Shown piece after piece: positions 46,192 to 58,892 of a stretch of 64,000 nucleotides of DNA. This DNA is from Naganishia liquefaciens. Lineage: Eukaryota; Basidiomycota; Tremellomycetes; Filobasidiales; Filobasidiaceae. The notes beneath the pieces were generated by a model. That model made no database searches, was not told the DNA's origin, and saw only the letters and a list, made by a program, of their open reading frames with translations. Within the stretch, counting starts at the first letter, position 1; each line of letters begins with the position of its first letter. Both the position numbers and the translations under genes were made by a program. The stretch covers positions 930,001 to 994,000 of the forward strand of contig BLZA01000021.1 of NCBI GenBank assembly GCA_013423385.1. Reading direction: 5' to 3'.

Positions 46192-49100
46192 ATGTACGAC
46201 CCCGTACGCGACCCGACTCCCACACCCCCAGCAGCAAGCCTCACCGCCTACCAGCTCACGCAGCCCACGACATCATCCCAGCCGAGCGGGCTCCCCTTGC
46301 CGCCGGCATTCCACGAGGATCCGTTTACGCTCAGGCACAGTCGGCCGAGTTCGAGCAGTAGTAGTGGATGGCAGCATGATCCCGCACGGCGGAGGAGTGA
46401 AAGTGGTCAGCGCGGGATGCCGCCACCGCCGCCGCTGGGCCCGCCGGCGATGGCGGGGATGTACCGCACGATGAGCGGAGAAAGCGAGCATTCGCATTCG
46501 CATTCGTCGAGGCCGGCGTCGTCCGGGTATCCGTCGTTCGGGAGGGCATTGTCGACGGCGAGTCCGCAGCAGCAGCAGCAGCAACAGGGACCCAAGGCAT
46601 CACCTTTGCTTCCTCCCTCGATGGGCTCGTATTTCCCCGCACACTATTCCGCCGCCCAACCGTCCCCATCGACGATGCATAATGCCTCACCACGTACATC
46701 CATCAGTCACCTCCTCACGCCGTCGTCGGATCCACCGAGGTCGCTTCCACCTCCCCCGGCCCCCCCGACATCCACGTTTGCGTTCACCCCCGGCGGCGGC
46801 GCCGGTGGTGGCGGACTTTCCGCGATCGACCACCCGCGCGAATCATCCCAAACGAGGCATATTCCAGGCTCACGAGGCTCCATCCAAGGATGGACGCCGC
46901 CGCCGCCGCAGCAGCAGCCGCAGCAGCAGCATACGGATGATCCCCCCGTGGCGGCGGGGGAGGGCATGATACGCAAGATTACACCCACGCGGGGTACCTT
47001 GATGGCCATGATGAACCCGAGCCCGACCCCAACCCCTTTGTCCGTCCCGATGGAAAAAACACCGACGCCTCCTTCCGTCCCGGGTACGGATCCACCGGAG
47101 ACACCGATGACGCAGACGCCGCCGCCGCCGGTGTCGGAAGATGCGGATGAGCCGCCGCCGCCGCCGCCGCCGCCGAGCGCGGGAAAGCGGAGAAAGGCGT
47201 CGGAGCAGGAGATGAGTGCCGCCGAGGCCTTGTCGGCGTTGGCGGGTGGCAGGGTCGAGGATGAAAAAGGCAAGAGGGTCGTGCGTGATGACAAGGATCC
47301 CGGTCGGATGGTCGTCCCGCGCGACGACGAGTCAGAGGAGGAGGAAGCGGCGGCAGTCGCCCGGGAAAAGCCCCGGGCGCCCGCGTTGACCGATATCGGG
47401 TCAGACCTCGCGGTCGTCACCCCGTCGAGCGCACCCGCGGACGAGCCCCGCGCGCTGGGACGACGCAGAGAAAGCAAGACCGAGCAAGGCGTCGCGCCGA
47501 CGCCGATGCCGATGCCGATGCCGACGCCGACATCGAGGAAACGCAAGGCGAGTGTCGCTCGTGTCGAGGCGGATGGATCGCCGGCGAATGGGGTCCCCAA
47601 GAAACGAACGGGCAAAGAACGGGGGACGAATGGCGTCGAGGCAGAGACGCTCGTTGGCGTTTGTGCGGATCCTGTACCCGCCGCCGCCGCCGCCGCAGCG
47701 ACGCCATACGCTCCGCGCCGCATTTCCGAACCCCGATCGATCTTGAACCCCATCACGCGCGACGAGCTCGCGTACATCCGCAACCCGCGGAATATCCGTA
47801 ATCCATTGAAGACGGGCCGACCGAGGATCGTCGTTCCGCAGGACGAGCCGTATCCCGTCGTCGATCAGACGCGCAATAGGGAAGCTGTGGTGGATGATCC
47901 GCCGCCGCCGCCGGTGGTGATCGAGCGTGGAGGAGACAAGAGGGGCCAGGTGCGGCGGGAGAGGGAGGAGCCGGGGGCGCAAAGGGATGCTAGAGATCGG
48001 TCGCCCGTACGAGGCAGGTCTGACGCGCAGCCCAGGGGCGGTCACGACGTCGCGGAACACTGTATGTGACGGCCCTTTGCGTTCTCTCATGGTGCGTTAT
48101 CGCTCGCTGATCCCCTTTTCTCCGGCAGACAACAAACGCGGCAATCAGGGCCGGGATAACCGCAAGGGTTCCACCATCATTGGCTTGCGTTCGTGTAACA
48201 ACTGGATCAAGGCCGTCATGATCCAGATCTTTATGCGACGTCGGCCCGATCGACCGTGGCATGGCGAACACAACGGGCGCGTGCTCGATATGGGATGCGG
48301 CAAGGGCGGGGATATCCAAAAGTGGGACTTGGCCAAGGTGGGCGAGTATATCGGGTGTGGTAAGTCGGTCGCGAGCGCGCAGAGGTTGCGAATGTGGCTG
48401 ATGGTCTGGTCAGACGTCGCCGCGGGCTCGATTGACGATTTCCATGCGCGGCTGCGCGAGAGGAAACGTAGGTTCCGCGTCGAGCTGTTCGTGCTCGACT
48501 GCTTCAGGGTGAGCCGCACACCTGCCGGTCTTTTGTTCCGAGCCGCCGCCGATACCTCTGCTACCCTAGCAATCCATTCTGGAGCTGCCGAAACCGCTGC
48601 TCGTGCCCATGTTTGACAATGTCTCGATGCAGTTTTGCATACACTATGCGTTTGAAAAGGTACAGAATGTCCGGCAAATGCTCGAGAATGTCTCCATGTT
48701 CCTTCGCGAGGGCGGTATCTACTTTGGGACCACGGTATCCAAGAGCAAGATCACGTAGGTCTCTGCGGCCCCCCTGGCGCGTGTCCGCGCTGAACACCAG
48801 TCAAACAGAGCGGCGCTGAATGATATACCCGAGGACGCCAAGGAATTGGTGATCAAGAACGACTACTTCAAGATGGAGTTCTCCGAGCGAGAGCACGATG
48901 GCCCGTTTGGCCATGCGTACAAGTTTACGCTGCAAGATGCCATAGATGATTGCGAAGAGTATGTCGTAGATTGGGACACATTCACGTCGTAAGTCCACAC
49001 CGTCGAGTCCAACTCTACCCCTCGCTCACCTCCCTCGCAGACTCGCCGCCGAATACAAACTCAAGTGCATCTACCGCAAAGACTTTGACGACATGTTTGC

Positions 49101-49369
49101 CGAGCACGTCGAAGATCCTTATTTTTTCGACATGGCGAAACGCATGCAGGTCATTGACAGTGAAGGGGATCTGTACATGGATCCAGGGCAGTGGGCCGCT
49201 GTTTGTACGTACTGATTGTCCGAGTCCCGATTCCGCGTGAGGCTGACAGAATTCGCCCTGGACAGCCATGTATCTCGGATTCGCGTTCGAAAAGATGCCC
49301 ATCGGCTGGAACCCGGCGCGTGAATGGTTGGATGTTGCGGTTCCTGATCCTGGAATGGGCATGCTATAG
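46192..49369 (+). CDS. ABD1: mRNA cap guanine-N7 methyltransferase with long N-terminal extension
   Basis: Nuclear enzyme that methylates the guanine cap of nascent mRNA using S-adenosylmethionine. Seven exons fit: 46192-48061, 48129-48359, 48414-48508, 48570-48754, 48809-48988, 49041-49204 and 49266-49369, totalling 942 aa. The catalytic domain occupies the last ~320 residues: HYNKRGNQG, IIGLRSCNNWIKAVMI, the SAM-binding loop RVLDMGCGKGGDIQKW, FDNVSMQFCIHYAFEKVQNV, EGGIYFGTT and MAKRMQVIDSEGDLY. The first exon, ~620 residues, is disordered: Pro, Ser and Gly-rich with poly-Gln (46567-46587), an eight-Pro run (47152-47175) and basic patches. Yeast Abd1 is about 436 aa, so the extension is unusually long; it may bind the polymerase CTD or RNA. 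The stop lies inside a tandem duplication. Confidence 0.93.
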
Positions 49370-49494
49370 TAGGAAGAGTACCTGGAAGGGTATGCCCACC
49401 GCATCCCTCGCTCGCTTCTGATCCTGGAATGGGCATGCTATAGTAGAAAGAGCACCTGGAAGGGTTGCCCATCGCATCCCTCGCTCGCTCGCTT
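49344..49494. repeat. 74-bp tandem duplication across the ABD1 stop codon
   Basis: Unit 1 (49344-49417) and unit 2 (49418-49494) share nearly all bases, differing by a few substitutions, a one-base gap and an extra CTCG. Each begins ctgatcctggaatgggcatg and ends in a ctcgctcgctt stretch. Unit 1 holds the last ABD1 codons and its TAG; unit 2 lies in the 3' flank. Confidence 0.9.
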
Positions 49495-50222
49495 GATATA
49501 TCGGTTGTACTCGTCCCATATTCGCGTGTGTCGAGGGGTCATGCAGATTTAAGCATGATGACTGTGACCTAAGCACTACAACGAGAAATAGCTCACAGCT
49601 GAGCTCCTCATATTGATTCATGCGTTCATTGGGTCTATAGCCGTCAACGCCTACTTCCGTAGACATCATGTATCTACTGCAGAGATCAGTCGTGCGCATT
49701 GTTGATTCAAGTGATGTTCCGCATGACAGCCCTCGGGACAAGACAGACCAGATGGCTGTAGCGAGATCGTTCGTTGTCCGAGCTTCCCCGGGGGCGGGCA
49801 CCGATGACGCCAAGCCAGTACTGATCAGCGGTGCCTCGAGTCCCGGTGACACATGGCAAATTTGTCACAAAACCAAAGTTTCGGGACCCGGACGGCGGCC
49901 CTCGAGGCGAATGTCGCGGCCCCGCGGGATCGGGGGCTTTATTCTAGCTTTCAACGCCCTGGTGTGCTGCAAGTCGTTGTTGACGAATTCTGTCCCATTG
50001 TCATGAATTCTTCAAAGGGCGGCCGGCTGCAGCGATCAACTCTTATCCATCGCCCCGCCTGTAGTCACCATCGCGATACTAATCCCGTCAAATCTTTCAC
50101 CGAAGGCAGACGTGGGGTTTTGCCTGACCGACCGCCCCGTCATATATATTTCTAAACGTCAGCCTCTAGCCTGATTGGTGACGAGACTAAATATCGTCAC
50201 GGTCACTTCGCCCAAAGCTGTC
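49495..50222. other. Intergenic, ABD1 3' side to ABC transporter promoter
   Basis: Promoter region of the ABC pump. It contains GC-rich palindromic blocks, notably CCCGCGGG at 49921-49928, and several CGG/CCG triplets between 49885 and 49935. Zinc-cluster transcription factors recognise such triplets. A TATA element is at 50143-50149. No coding frame is supported. Confidence 0.45.
50143..50149 (+). promoter_or_regulatory. TATA element of the ABC transporter gene
   Basis: TATATAT starts 80 bases before the start codon at 50223, downstream of the CGG-rich blocks. Confidence 0.5.
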
Positions 50223-53200
50223 ATGGCGCTCGTTGGTAACATCACCACCAACTACGATGCCTCGGCGCATCGCTCTGGCTTCGCCCCAGACGGACGCAGG
50301 CAGTCTTTCAGCCAAGATCCAGAGGTCGAAAACGACCACCGCTTCGACCATGAGAAAGTATTGCGATCCAGTTCGGACGACTCTTCGACTATCGGTGGCC
50401 AACCTTCGAACGAGAGAAGAGAAGAGGAGCGCATAGTTCAACTGGCACGGCAGCTCAGTCGGTCGTCGACGAGGAATTTTGGCGACAACAACTTTAACCC
50501 GGACGATGTCTTGCGGCCAGAAAGCGGTACCATGTACGATCCATTCTCCGAGAATTTTAACAGTCGAGAATGGATCAAGAGCTTGCTCGCCATTACCTCG
50601 CGCGACCCGGAAAAGTACCCAAGGCGAACGGCGGGTTTGGCGTTCAAGAATCTCAGCGTCCATGGATTCGCCAGTGACGTCGAGTATCAGCAGACAGTCG
50701 GAAACACCATTCTCAGTGGCATTGGAACGATTCGTGATGCAATTACGGGTCGAAAGCGCAAAGTCCAGATCATTAATCAATTTGACGGTGTACTTGAAGC
50801 GGGTGAAATGCTGGTCGTCTTGGGTCCTCCTGGAAGGTACATTTGGCCGTGGCTGCAGCGTGACCCATCGTACTGACTTGGCCTTGCAGTGGTTGTTCTA
50901 CATTCCTCAAGACCATTACAGGAGAAACTCACGGTATCTACGTTGGCGAGGATTCCTACATAAACTATCAGGGTAGGCCATTCTAGGCAATCCAGTCGGA
51001 CAATGGCTGACCTTTATCGTGCTACAGGTATCACGCCTCAGCAGATGCACAGCAATTTCCGGGGAGAGGCCATCTACTCTGCCGAGCAGGATATCCATTT
51101 CCCTCAGTTGACGGTCGGAGACACACTCGGTTTTGCAGCTGAAGCGCGAGCACCGCGTGATCCCCCTGGAGGCATGAAGAAGCACGAGTATGGTCAGATT
51201 CTGAGGGATGTCGTTATGGCTTCTCTTGGCATCAGTCACACCATCAATACCAAGGTATGCTGAAATCATTTTGCTATGAGGACGCATGACTGACTGTCGC
51301 AGGTCGGGAACGAATACGTCCGAGGTGTTTCCGGTGGTGAGCGAAAGCGAGTGTCAATCGCCGAGGCCATGTTGGCGGGTGCCCCACTTCAAGCCTGGGA
51401 CAACTCTACTCGAGGTCTAGATTCTGCGAACGCCATCGAGTTCTGCAAGAATTTGCGGGGCACAACCGACATCATGGGAAGCACCGCTTGCGTTGCAATC
51501 TACCAGTCTCCGCAGGCTGCCTACGATGTAAGTCCATTATAAAATCGTGAAACGAATTCCGACTGACATGTCACTCTGCCACAGTACTTCGACAAGGTCG
51601 TCCTGATCTATCAGGGAGAACAGTGCTTCTTCGGATCCACCAAAAAGGCCAAAGACTTCTTCGTCAGGATGGGATTCGAATGCCCCGAGCGACAGACCGT
51701 ACCCGATTTCCTGACCAGTCTGACATCGCCGTCAGAGCGTATAGTCCGAGCTGGATGGGAAAACCGGGTCCCCCGTACACCCAAGGAGTTCTCGGCTGCC
51801 TGGCGCGCGAGTGAGGAGTATGCTCAGCTTCAGCGAGACCTGGAGCAGTATGACACTCGGTTCCCGATTGGCGGGGAGGCCCTCCAGGCTTTCCAAGCTT
51901 CGCGACGGGCACAACAGTCGAAGCGGCTGTAAGTAGCAGTCGGACTCTTTTGCGCGTGCCTGACATCTGTTCTCTTTTGCCCTCTTCAGCTCGCCAAAAT
52001 CGCCTTACACTTTGTGAGTGTCCTTGTTATTGAAGGGTTTCTTTTTTCCCGTACTGACTGGGAGGTTTTAGGTCCTACATGGGACAAGTCAAGATCTGCT
52101 TGCGCCGAGGTTTCTGGAGACTTAAAGCCGACCCCAGTTTGACGTTGTTCCAGTTGTTCGGTAATTTCGTAATGGCTTTGATCGTCTCGAGTGTGTTTTA
52201 CAACTTGGCAGCGGTAGGTCGCGGGGATTTTCCCGCAATTCGAATAGTAACTCATCTCCTTCTAGGACACGTCGAGTTTTTACTCACGTGGCTCCCTGCT
52301 GTTTTTTGCCATTCTGCTCAACGCCTTCGGTTCCGCCTTGGAGATTCTGACCTTGTACGCTCAACGACGTAAGTCTGACATTGCAACCGATGTCGAGATA
52401 GTCTGCTGACGGTATTTCCCCAGCCATCGTTGAAAAACACGTTCGATTCGCCTTTTACCATGCCTCCGCCGAAGCCTTTGCGTCAATGTTGACTGATATG
52501 CCCTACAAGGTAGCTCCTCTCGTTGCGTTGACTTTTTTAATCTCTCACGCTTATTCGTCACAGATCCTCAACTCGATCTTCTTCAACATCACACTTTACT
52601 TCATGACGAACTTGAGGAGAACCCCAGGCGCCTTCTTTTTCTTCTACTTGATTTCGTAAGGCACATTTCTCTGTCTCGTTTCTCTGTCCGCGCTTACTGA
52701 CCTATTCCCTTCAGATTCTTCTTGACACTTACTATGTCGATGTTCTTCCGATCTATCGCTTCACTGTCTCGAACATTGAGTCAGGCTCTTGCTCCTGCCG
52801 CCATCTTGATTCTCGCCCTTGTCATTTATACTGGATTCGCCCTTCCCGTCACGTAAGATGCATGTTCGCCTTGACCAAAGCAACCTCAACTTATACATTC
52901 GCCTTAGGTACATGCCCGGCTGGTCTCGATGGATCAACTATCTGGATCCCATCGCATATGGTCAGTCTAAGGGATTGAATAAAAATCATTATTGCGCTGA
53001 CATACCCTCCGATAGGCTTCGAATCCCTGATGATAAACGAGTTCCACGACCGAGATTTCCCATGTGTCGGCTTCGTGCCGACTTATGGGACTGGTTTGGA
53101 AAGGTCGTGCAGCACGGTTGGCAGCGTCCCGGGACAGGACTTTGTGAACGGAGACGCCTATATCAACGCGGCCTACGCATATTACCATTCTCACAAGTGG

Positions 53201-55921
53201 AGGTGAGTTTAGTGGCTTAGGCTCTTGAGCTTTTACTGAACCTCGCCAATAGAAACTTTGGTATTCTGATAGCCTTCATGATCGGCCTTGGAGCTCTCTA
53301 TCTGGGCGCTACCGAGCTCATTTCCTCAAAGAAGAGCAAGGGCGAAGTGCTTGTCTTCCCTCGAAGCCGCATGCCTAAACACACTCGAGCTCAAGCAAAC
53401 GACGAGGAAGCCGGCAATGGCAATTCGGTCGCTGTCACGGAGAAACATGCGCAGCAGAAAGAGGAAGAAGTCGCAGGCATTCAACGGCAAACCGCCATAT
53501 TCCATTGGGAAAACGTCATTTACGACATCAAAATCAAAAAAGAGGAGCGACGAATTCTGGATCACGTTTCCGGCTGGGTGAAGCCGGGTACTTTGACCTG
53601 CTTGATGGGTGTCTCTGGTGCCGGTAAAACCACGTTACTTGATGTCCTTGCCTCCCGTGTCACGATGGGTGTCATTGATGGCGAAATGTTGGTCGACGGC
53701 CGACCGCGTGACGATTCGTTCCAGCGAAAGACGGGTTATGTACAGCAACAAGATCTTCACTTGTCCACTTCGACCGTGCGAGAAGCTCTGCGATTCAGTG
53801 CAATCCTACGTCAGCCAGCAAAAGTTCCCCGCTCGGAAAAGCTTGCCTACGTCGAGGAGGTCATCAAATTGCTGGAGATGGAAAGCTACTCGAACGCTGT
53901 TGTCGGTGTCCTTGGAGAAGGTCTCAACGTTGAACAGCGAAAGCGATTGACGATCGCGGTCGAACTTGTCGCCAAGCCGTGAGTGGCTATTAGTTTCCTG
54001 TAGCCTTTCAGATTGCTAACATATAACTTTGCTCAGTGAATTGCTGCTGTTCCTGGACGAGCCTACTTCGGGCCTGGACTCTCAGACATCCTGGGCTATC
54101 ATCCAGCTTCTGCAAAAGCTCGCGGACCACGGCCAGGCCATTCTCTGTACTATTCATCAGCCTTCCGCTCAACTTTTCTCGCAATTCAACCGTCTGCTTT
54201 TGCTCGCCAAAGGTGGCAAGCAAATCTACTTCGGCGAAGTTGGCGACAACTCGGAAACTCTTATCAGCTACTTCGAAAGGAATGGCGCTCGACCTTGTGG
54301 CCAGGACGAGAATCCGGCAGAATACATGCTCAGCGCCATTGGCGCTACCCCGGGCGCCAAGAGCACAATCGACTGGCACAAGACTTGGCTGGAGAGCCCT
54401 GAGTACGAGGCTGTTCAGGCAGAATTGGCTCAGATGAAGAGAGACCTGCCAAACAAACCTTCTGCTGCCGATACTACACAGGACAAGATTAACCATCGAG
54501 AGTTCGCGGCACCCTTTGGCGTGCAAATGGCAGAGGTCCTCAAACGAGTTTTCCAGCAATGGTGGAGGACACCGTCCTATATCTGGTCCAAGACGGCTCT
54601 CTGTGTGTTCTCAGGTCTCTTCATAGGCTTTTCGTTCTACGATGCCGGTACTTCAATTCAAGCGTTGCAAAACCAGCTCTTCAGTATTTTCATGCTCTTT
54701 ACGATCTTTGGACAGCTTGTGCAACAGGTGAGTGCTCGGAGCGGTAGTAGGCGGGATTTGAAGAGTCTCTGGCGGGTCCCGTCGCGTTTTTCCGTGTTCT
54801 TTCGCACTTGCTTCTCCGAGTGTCTGCCCCATTGACACAGCGCTGATCTCCATTGTCTTCCAGATTATGCCGCACTTCGTAACTCAGGTAACTACTTTCG
54901 ATGGGAATTGGTCAGTTCGTGATGTCTAATGCCCATTTCCGCTATGCAGAGAGATCTCTACGAAGTCCGGGAACGACCTTCGAAGACCTACAGCTGGAAA
55001 GTCTTTATGCTGTCCAACATCATGGTCGAAATCCCGTGGAATAGTCTGATGGCCGTTCTCATTTTCTTCACCTGGTACTATCCGATCGGATTCTATCAAA
55101 ATGCCGGCGATGACGTTCATGTTCGAGGATTTTTGATGTTCCTTCTTGTCTGGGCGTTTTTGCTCTTCACCTCGACTTTCACCCACTTCATCATTTCCTT
55201 CAATCAAACGGCCGAAAACGGTGGCAACATTGCAAATTTGATGTTCTCGCTGTGCTTGATCTTCTGTGGTATTTTGGCCTCGAAGGACACCATGCCTGGT
55301 ATGTAGCAGGTGCCTTCACAGCGGAATTTTGCTAATTACCATGTCTTTAGGCTTCTGGGTCTTCATGTACCGAGTCTCACCCTTCACCTACATTGCTTCC
55401 GCCATGTTGGCGACAGGAGTTGGCCGAGCTGCAGTCGTGTGCAGCGCAGTAGAGCTCGTCACCATTCAGCCCCCTGCTGGGCAAACATGCGAACAATGGA
55501 TGGGGCCTTATCAAAGCGCCGCGGGTGGATATCTGCAAAACCCGGGCGCGACTTCTGATTGTTCGTTCTGTCCAGTATCATCTACCGACGTGAGTACAAA
55601 TGCTTGACCACGTCAACACTGACTGATGATTATTCTCCTCAGGCTGTGCTCGGCGGTTTCAACATTTACTATGGTGACCGATGGAGGAACCTAGGTATCA
55701 TCTTTGCGTATGTTGCATGTCGCTGTCCAGCTTATCTTAGCTAATCGACTTGTAATGCAGCTATATCATTTTTAACGTCTTCGCTGCTGTTGGATTTTAC
55801 TGGCTCGCTCGAGTGGTAAGTTCCTCCTCTCATTCCAGCACCAAAGAAGAGATGCTAAATATAATGCCATCCCCAGCCCAAGAACCCTCGAAGGATGAAA
55901 AAGCATAAGAAGACGGAGTAG
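50223..55921 (+). CDS. PDR-type (ABCG) multidrug ABC transporter, full-length
   Basis: Plasma-membrane pump exporting azoles, sterols and other hydrophobic compounds, with layout (NBD-TMD)x2. It spans many exons, starting [19 protein letters not shown] and ending ...KKHKKTE. The N-terminal PDR domain is followed by NBD1 with [18 protein letters not shown] (Cys replaces the Walker A Lys), signature [19 protein letters not shown] and [10 protein letters not shown] (Asn replaces the Walker B Glu). NBD2 has the canonical [18 protein letters not shown] and [18 protein letters not shown] but the odd signature [16 protein letters not shown]. This asymmetry is the hallmark of fungal PDR pumps. Two groups of six helices follow the NBDs, and a Cys-rich extracellular loop ([19 protein letters not shown]) precedes the last helix. 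Individual exon edges in 52000-53260 are approximate. Confidence 0.95.
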
Positions 55922-56800
55922 TCCGCAATTGTCTTTCTTTACGCTTATTCTCTTTAGAGCATTGTACACTAATATCGATATTCGCATATCCGGGTTTCGG
56001 CTAGAAATAGACTATTGTATCATTGAAATACCATCTCATGCTAGTGATGTCCGTTCTTAAAGAAGTCGCTCGGTAATCGATCTTTGTCATTGGCATCGTC
56101 TTGAGGCTTGTGAGCTCCCTTCATGCCTGTTGCGAGAAAGCGACGGACGCGAAGGTGGTCGCCCGCATTCTCTTATAGTGCACAAGGGACGTACTAGGTG
56201 AAGGAAATGAGGAGGGCGACTGTTGCAAGGGATTCCAACCATGATGAGGAGTAGCGCGAAGACCTTACATCAATAGGACTGCGCTCTTGGTCTCCCTAAG
56301 CTTTTTCCTTCTGAAGACCTGTGCCTTTAATCGCAGGTAACCCCAACTTGAAATCCCTATCCTCCTTAGCATGCCTCAGCTGCGCAGCTCAACTACTGCG
56401 CTATATTCAGTCTTTTTTTTTAAGTTCCTCGTCGAAGTGAGGGTGAAGGCAGGCGTGCTGCGACCGCTTCTGCGACCGAATGAAACTCGCCTCTCGGTAG
56501 GGTCGGATAGGTACTGATAATGCTGGACACGTTCACCTAAAATGATTCCTTGATCTTTGTAAATCGTGCGTTTCTGTCTGACGGGAAATTTAACCGCGAG
56601 AATCCGGTTGGATCAATTTCTAATATTGCAATCGGGTAGGTGAGACGCTCGGGTTCTCCTATCTAGCCTATCTCGACGTTGATCAAGTTTGATGGAGCTT
56701 CTATCATAGACATTCGTATCACAGCCACATTCTACCTTGCATGCCCATCGTGTCAGGAGGGCCGTGAAACACGTGCCCGGCGTAGTCTCCGAAGCCACCC
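55922..56800. other. Intergenic, ABC transporter to N-acetylglutamate synthase
   Basis: About 880 bases including the ABC 3' flank and the synthase promoter. A T8 run is at about 56413-56422. No tRNA or coding frame is supported. Confidence 0.4.
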
Positions 56801-58830
56801 ATGTTGACCGCCCGCCCCCCGTCATGGCTTTCGGGCTCGATATCGCAAAGCGTTCGTCGCAGGCCGACCTGTGCGAAATCTTTGGCCGGCACTACGAGGT
56901 CTGCTCTGATCCCACAATTGACGGTAAGAGGGCAGGCTGCAACACGTAGGTGGAATACTAATTTCTGGCCTTCTACAGCTCCTACGCCCCAAACATAGTT
57001 CATCGTCGCAGATTCTTACATATAACCCTGGAGAAGACACTGTTCGTACGGCAAAATATCCTTGCTACGCCACGTTCCAACCTGTACATACTGCCTCTCC
57101 AGGAATTCCTACTCTCCCTCCTCCAAGCGGGACCCTCAGCGCGAGATTCCCGAAAATATCTGGATTCGTTTTCCGTTCGCCCTCCATCAGCCGTACCGTC
57201 TCTCGACGGCTCCATTACGGCAGAAACGCAGCCATCAGGAACCGTCAATCCTCTCGTTACCGATCTCCTATCGCACACAGCTCGTCGACCTGCGCTTGTC
57301 AAAATACAAGGGCCGTTCAACGATGTACAGCTTGAATCCGTAGCTAAAGGTCTTGCATATCTCCAAAAGCTTGGCCTCGTCAGCATCATCATTGTCGACC
57401 GCGATGACATTGGCATGGACGAACATGGGAAGCCGATGTGCGAATCAGAAGCGAGGCGGCTCATGTTGCGAGAAGTCGAACGGACAACGCAGTTCCTCGT
57501 CAAGCATCGAGTCACCGCAACACCAGTCTTGTCCACGGTCGTGCGTATCCGTAAATTCGACTTCGAGGATGAAGAGGGAGGATCCAGGCAGTATGAGACA
57601 TATGTCGAGGACGAAGGTCTGGACGTGATCCGAAGAGCAGTCGAGGAAGGGGAGATCCCAGTCTTGATGCCGGTCGCTATGGACGAGTTGTGCAAATCGC
57701 AAATGATTGGCGGAAACGACGTGATACGTGCCCTCGTCAAAGGTATGACCGCAAAGACGCAACAGCCGCCAACAGCAGATCCGGCATCTCCTATGGAAGA
57801 GAATAGTAGCGACTTGACCCCTCTTCGACTATTGATAATCAACCGAGAAGGCGGAGTACCATCATACGCTCGAGCGGGCATGCCGCATTTATCTATCAAC
57901 TTGCAGTCCGAGTACGACTTCATCCAAAATACATTTCCAGGCGACTGGGCGTCTAGCCATCCAACGGCACTTTCAAATTTGACTCTCGCAAGAGATTGTC
58001 TAGAAGTCATGCCCCCCTCGGGTTCAGCTCTTATAGTTTCTCACAAATCACCAGCCGCGCTCATCGCCAATCTCATCACAAACAAACCCGCGCATTCTGC
58101 AAGTCTACCGCACTCCCTTTTAGTGGAAGGAGAGGGCAAAATCACCCGGCATACTCCCACACTCATCAGAAAAGGGTTACCGATACGCATCATTCGTTCG
58201 GTACAGGATATTGATCGAGCAAAGCTTACTAGACTACTGGAGAAAAGTTTCCGACGAACGCTTGACCAGAATGCATTCTTTTCGCGTCTTGAGCGGGATC
58301 TCGATTTTCTGATTGTCGCAGGAGATTACGCAGGTGCAGCGTTGTGCACTTTCGAGGGCCGCAAAGAAAAGACATCATCCAGTACGTTGACGGATGCCGA
58401 CAAGACGCACCTTCCAATGTGCTATCTCGACAAATTCGCCGTACTCCCTTCGCATCAAGGAGACGGTACCGTCGATTTCCTTTGGGTGGCGTTGCGTGAC
58501 GAAACATTCGGTTTGGGTCTCAAAGATGCTGCAAACGCCAACATCGGCTCTCTATCAGGTGTCGGTATCGGTCGCGACTTGGTCTGGCGTTCACGTGGTG
58601 ATAATCCGGTAAACAAGTGGTATTACGAAAGAAGTAATGGATTTACGACCCGAGGAAAGTGGAAGATGTTTTGGTGTGACGCCGAACAGAGAATCAGGGG
58701 ACTCAAGGGCGTGAGGGCTGCCAAAGGCGACAAGGGCATTCCGGTTAAGGTAGTCGAGGATGAGGAACAAGGTCGATTGGAGGTCTGGGGAGACATCGTC
58801 GAAGCTATCCCATCAGCATGGTCTGGCTGA
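56801..58830 (+). CDS. ARG2: N-acetylglutamate synthase, mitochondrial
   Basis: First enzyme of arginine (ornithine) synthesis, acetylating glutamate in the mitochondrial matrix and feedback-controlled by arginine. Two exons, 56801-56898 and 56979-58830, give 649 aa. The start [20 protein letters not shown] is a clear presequence: Arg, Ser and Leu without acidic residues. Helical [14 protein letters not shown] and [11 protein letters not shown] match the fungal Arg2 N-terminus. The amino-acid-kinase-like domain covers [15 protein letters not shown] to [13 protein letters not shown]. The C-terminal GNAT domain covers [20 protein letters not shown] to [16 protein letters not shown], with the family marker [20 protein letters not shown]. 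The first intron uses a weak GTCTGC donor; I chose it because it is the only junction keeping phase with the good acceptor after a TACTAAT branch site. A stronger GTAAGA donor 25 bases downstream breaks the frame. Confidence 0.82.
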
Positions 58831-58892
58831 ATATGATATGACATCGATATTCAACTCCGGCCGTGACCCCGTGGAGCTTGTCTTGATTGCTT

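Noticed and set aside
46707-48090. Minus-strand frames of 358 and 229 codons opposite ABD1
   Set aside because: GC-rich low-complexity sequence leaves several frames open. The sense frame joins to a conserved methyltransferase, the others do not.
56737-56949. Alternative ARG2 first exon starting [20 protein letters not shown]
   Set aside because: It looks protein-like, but its phase at either donor does not match the downstream enzyme frame, and it lacks a presequence.
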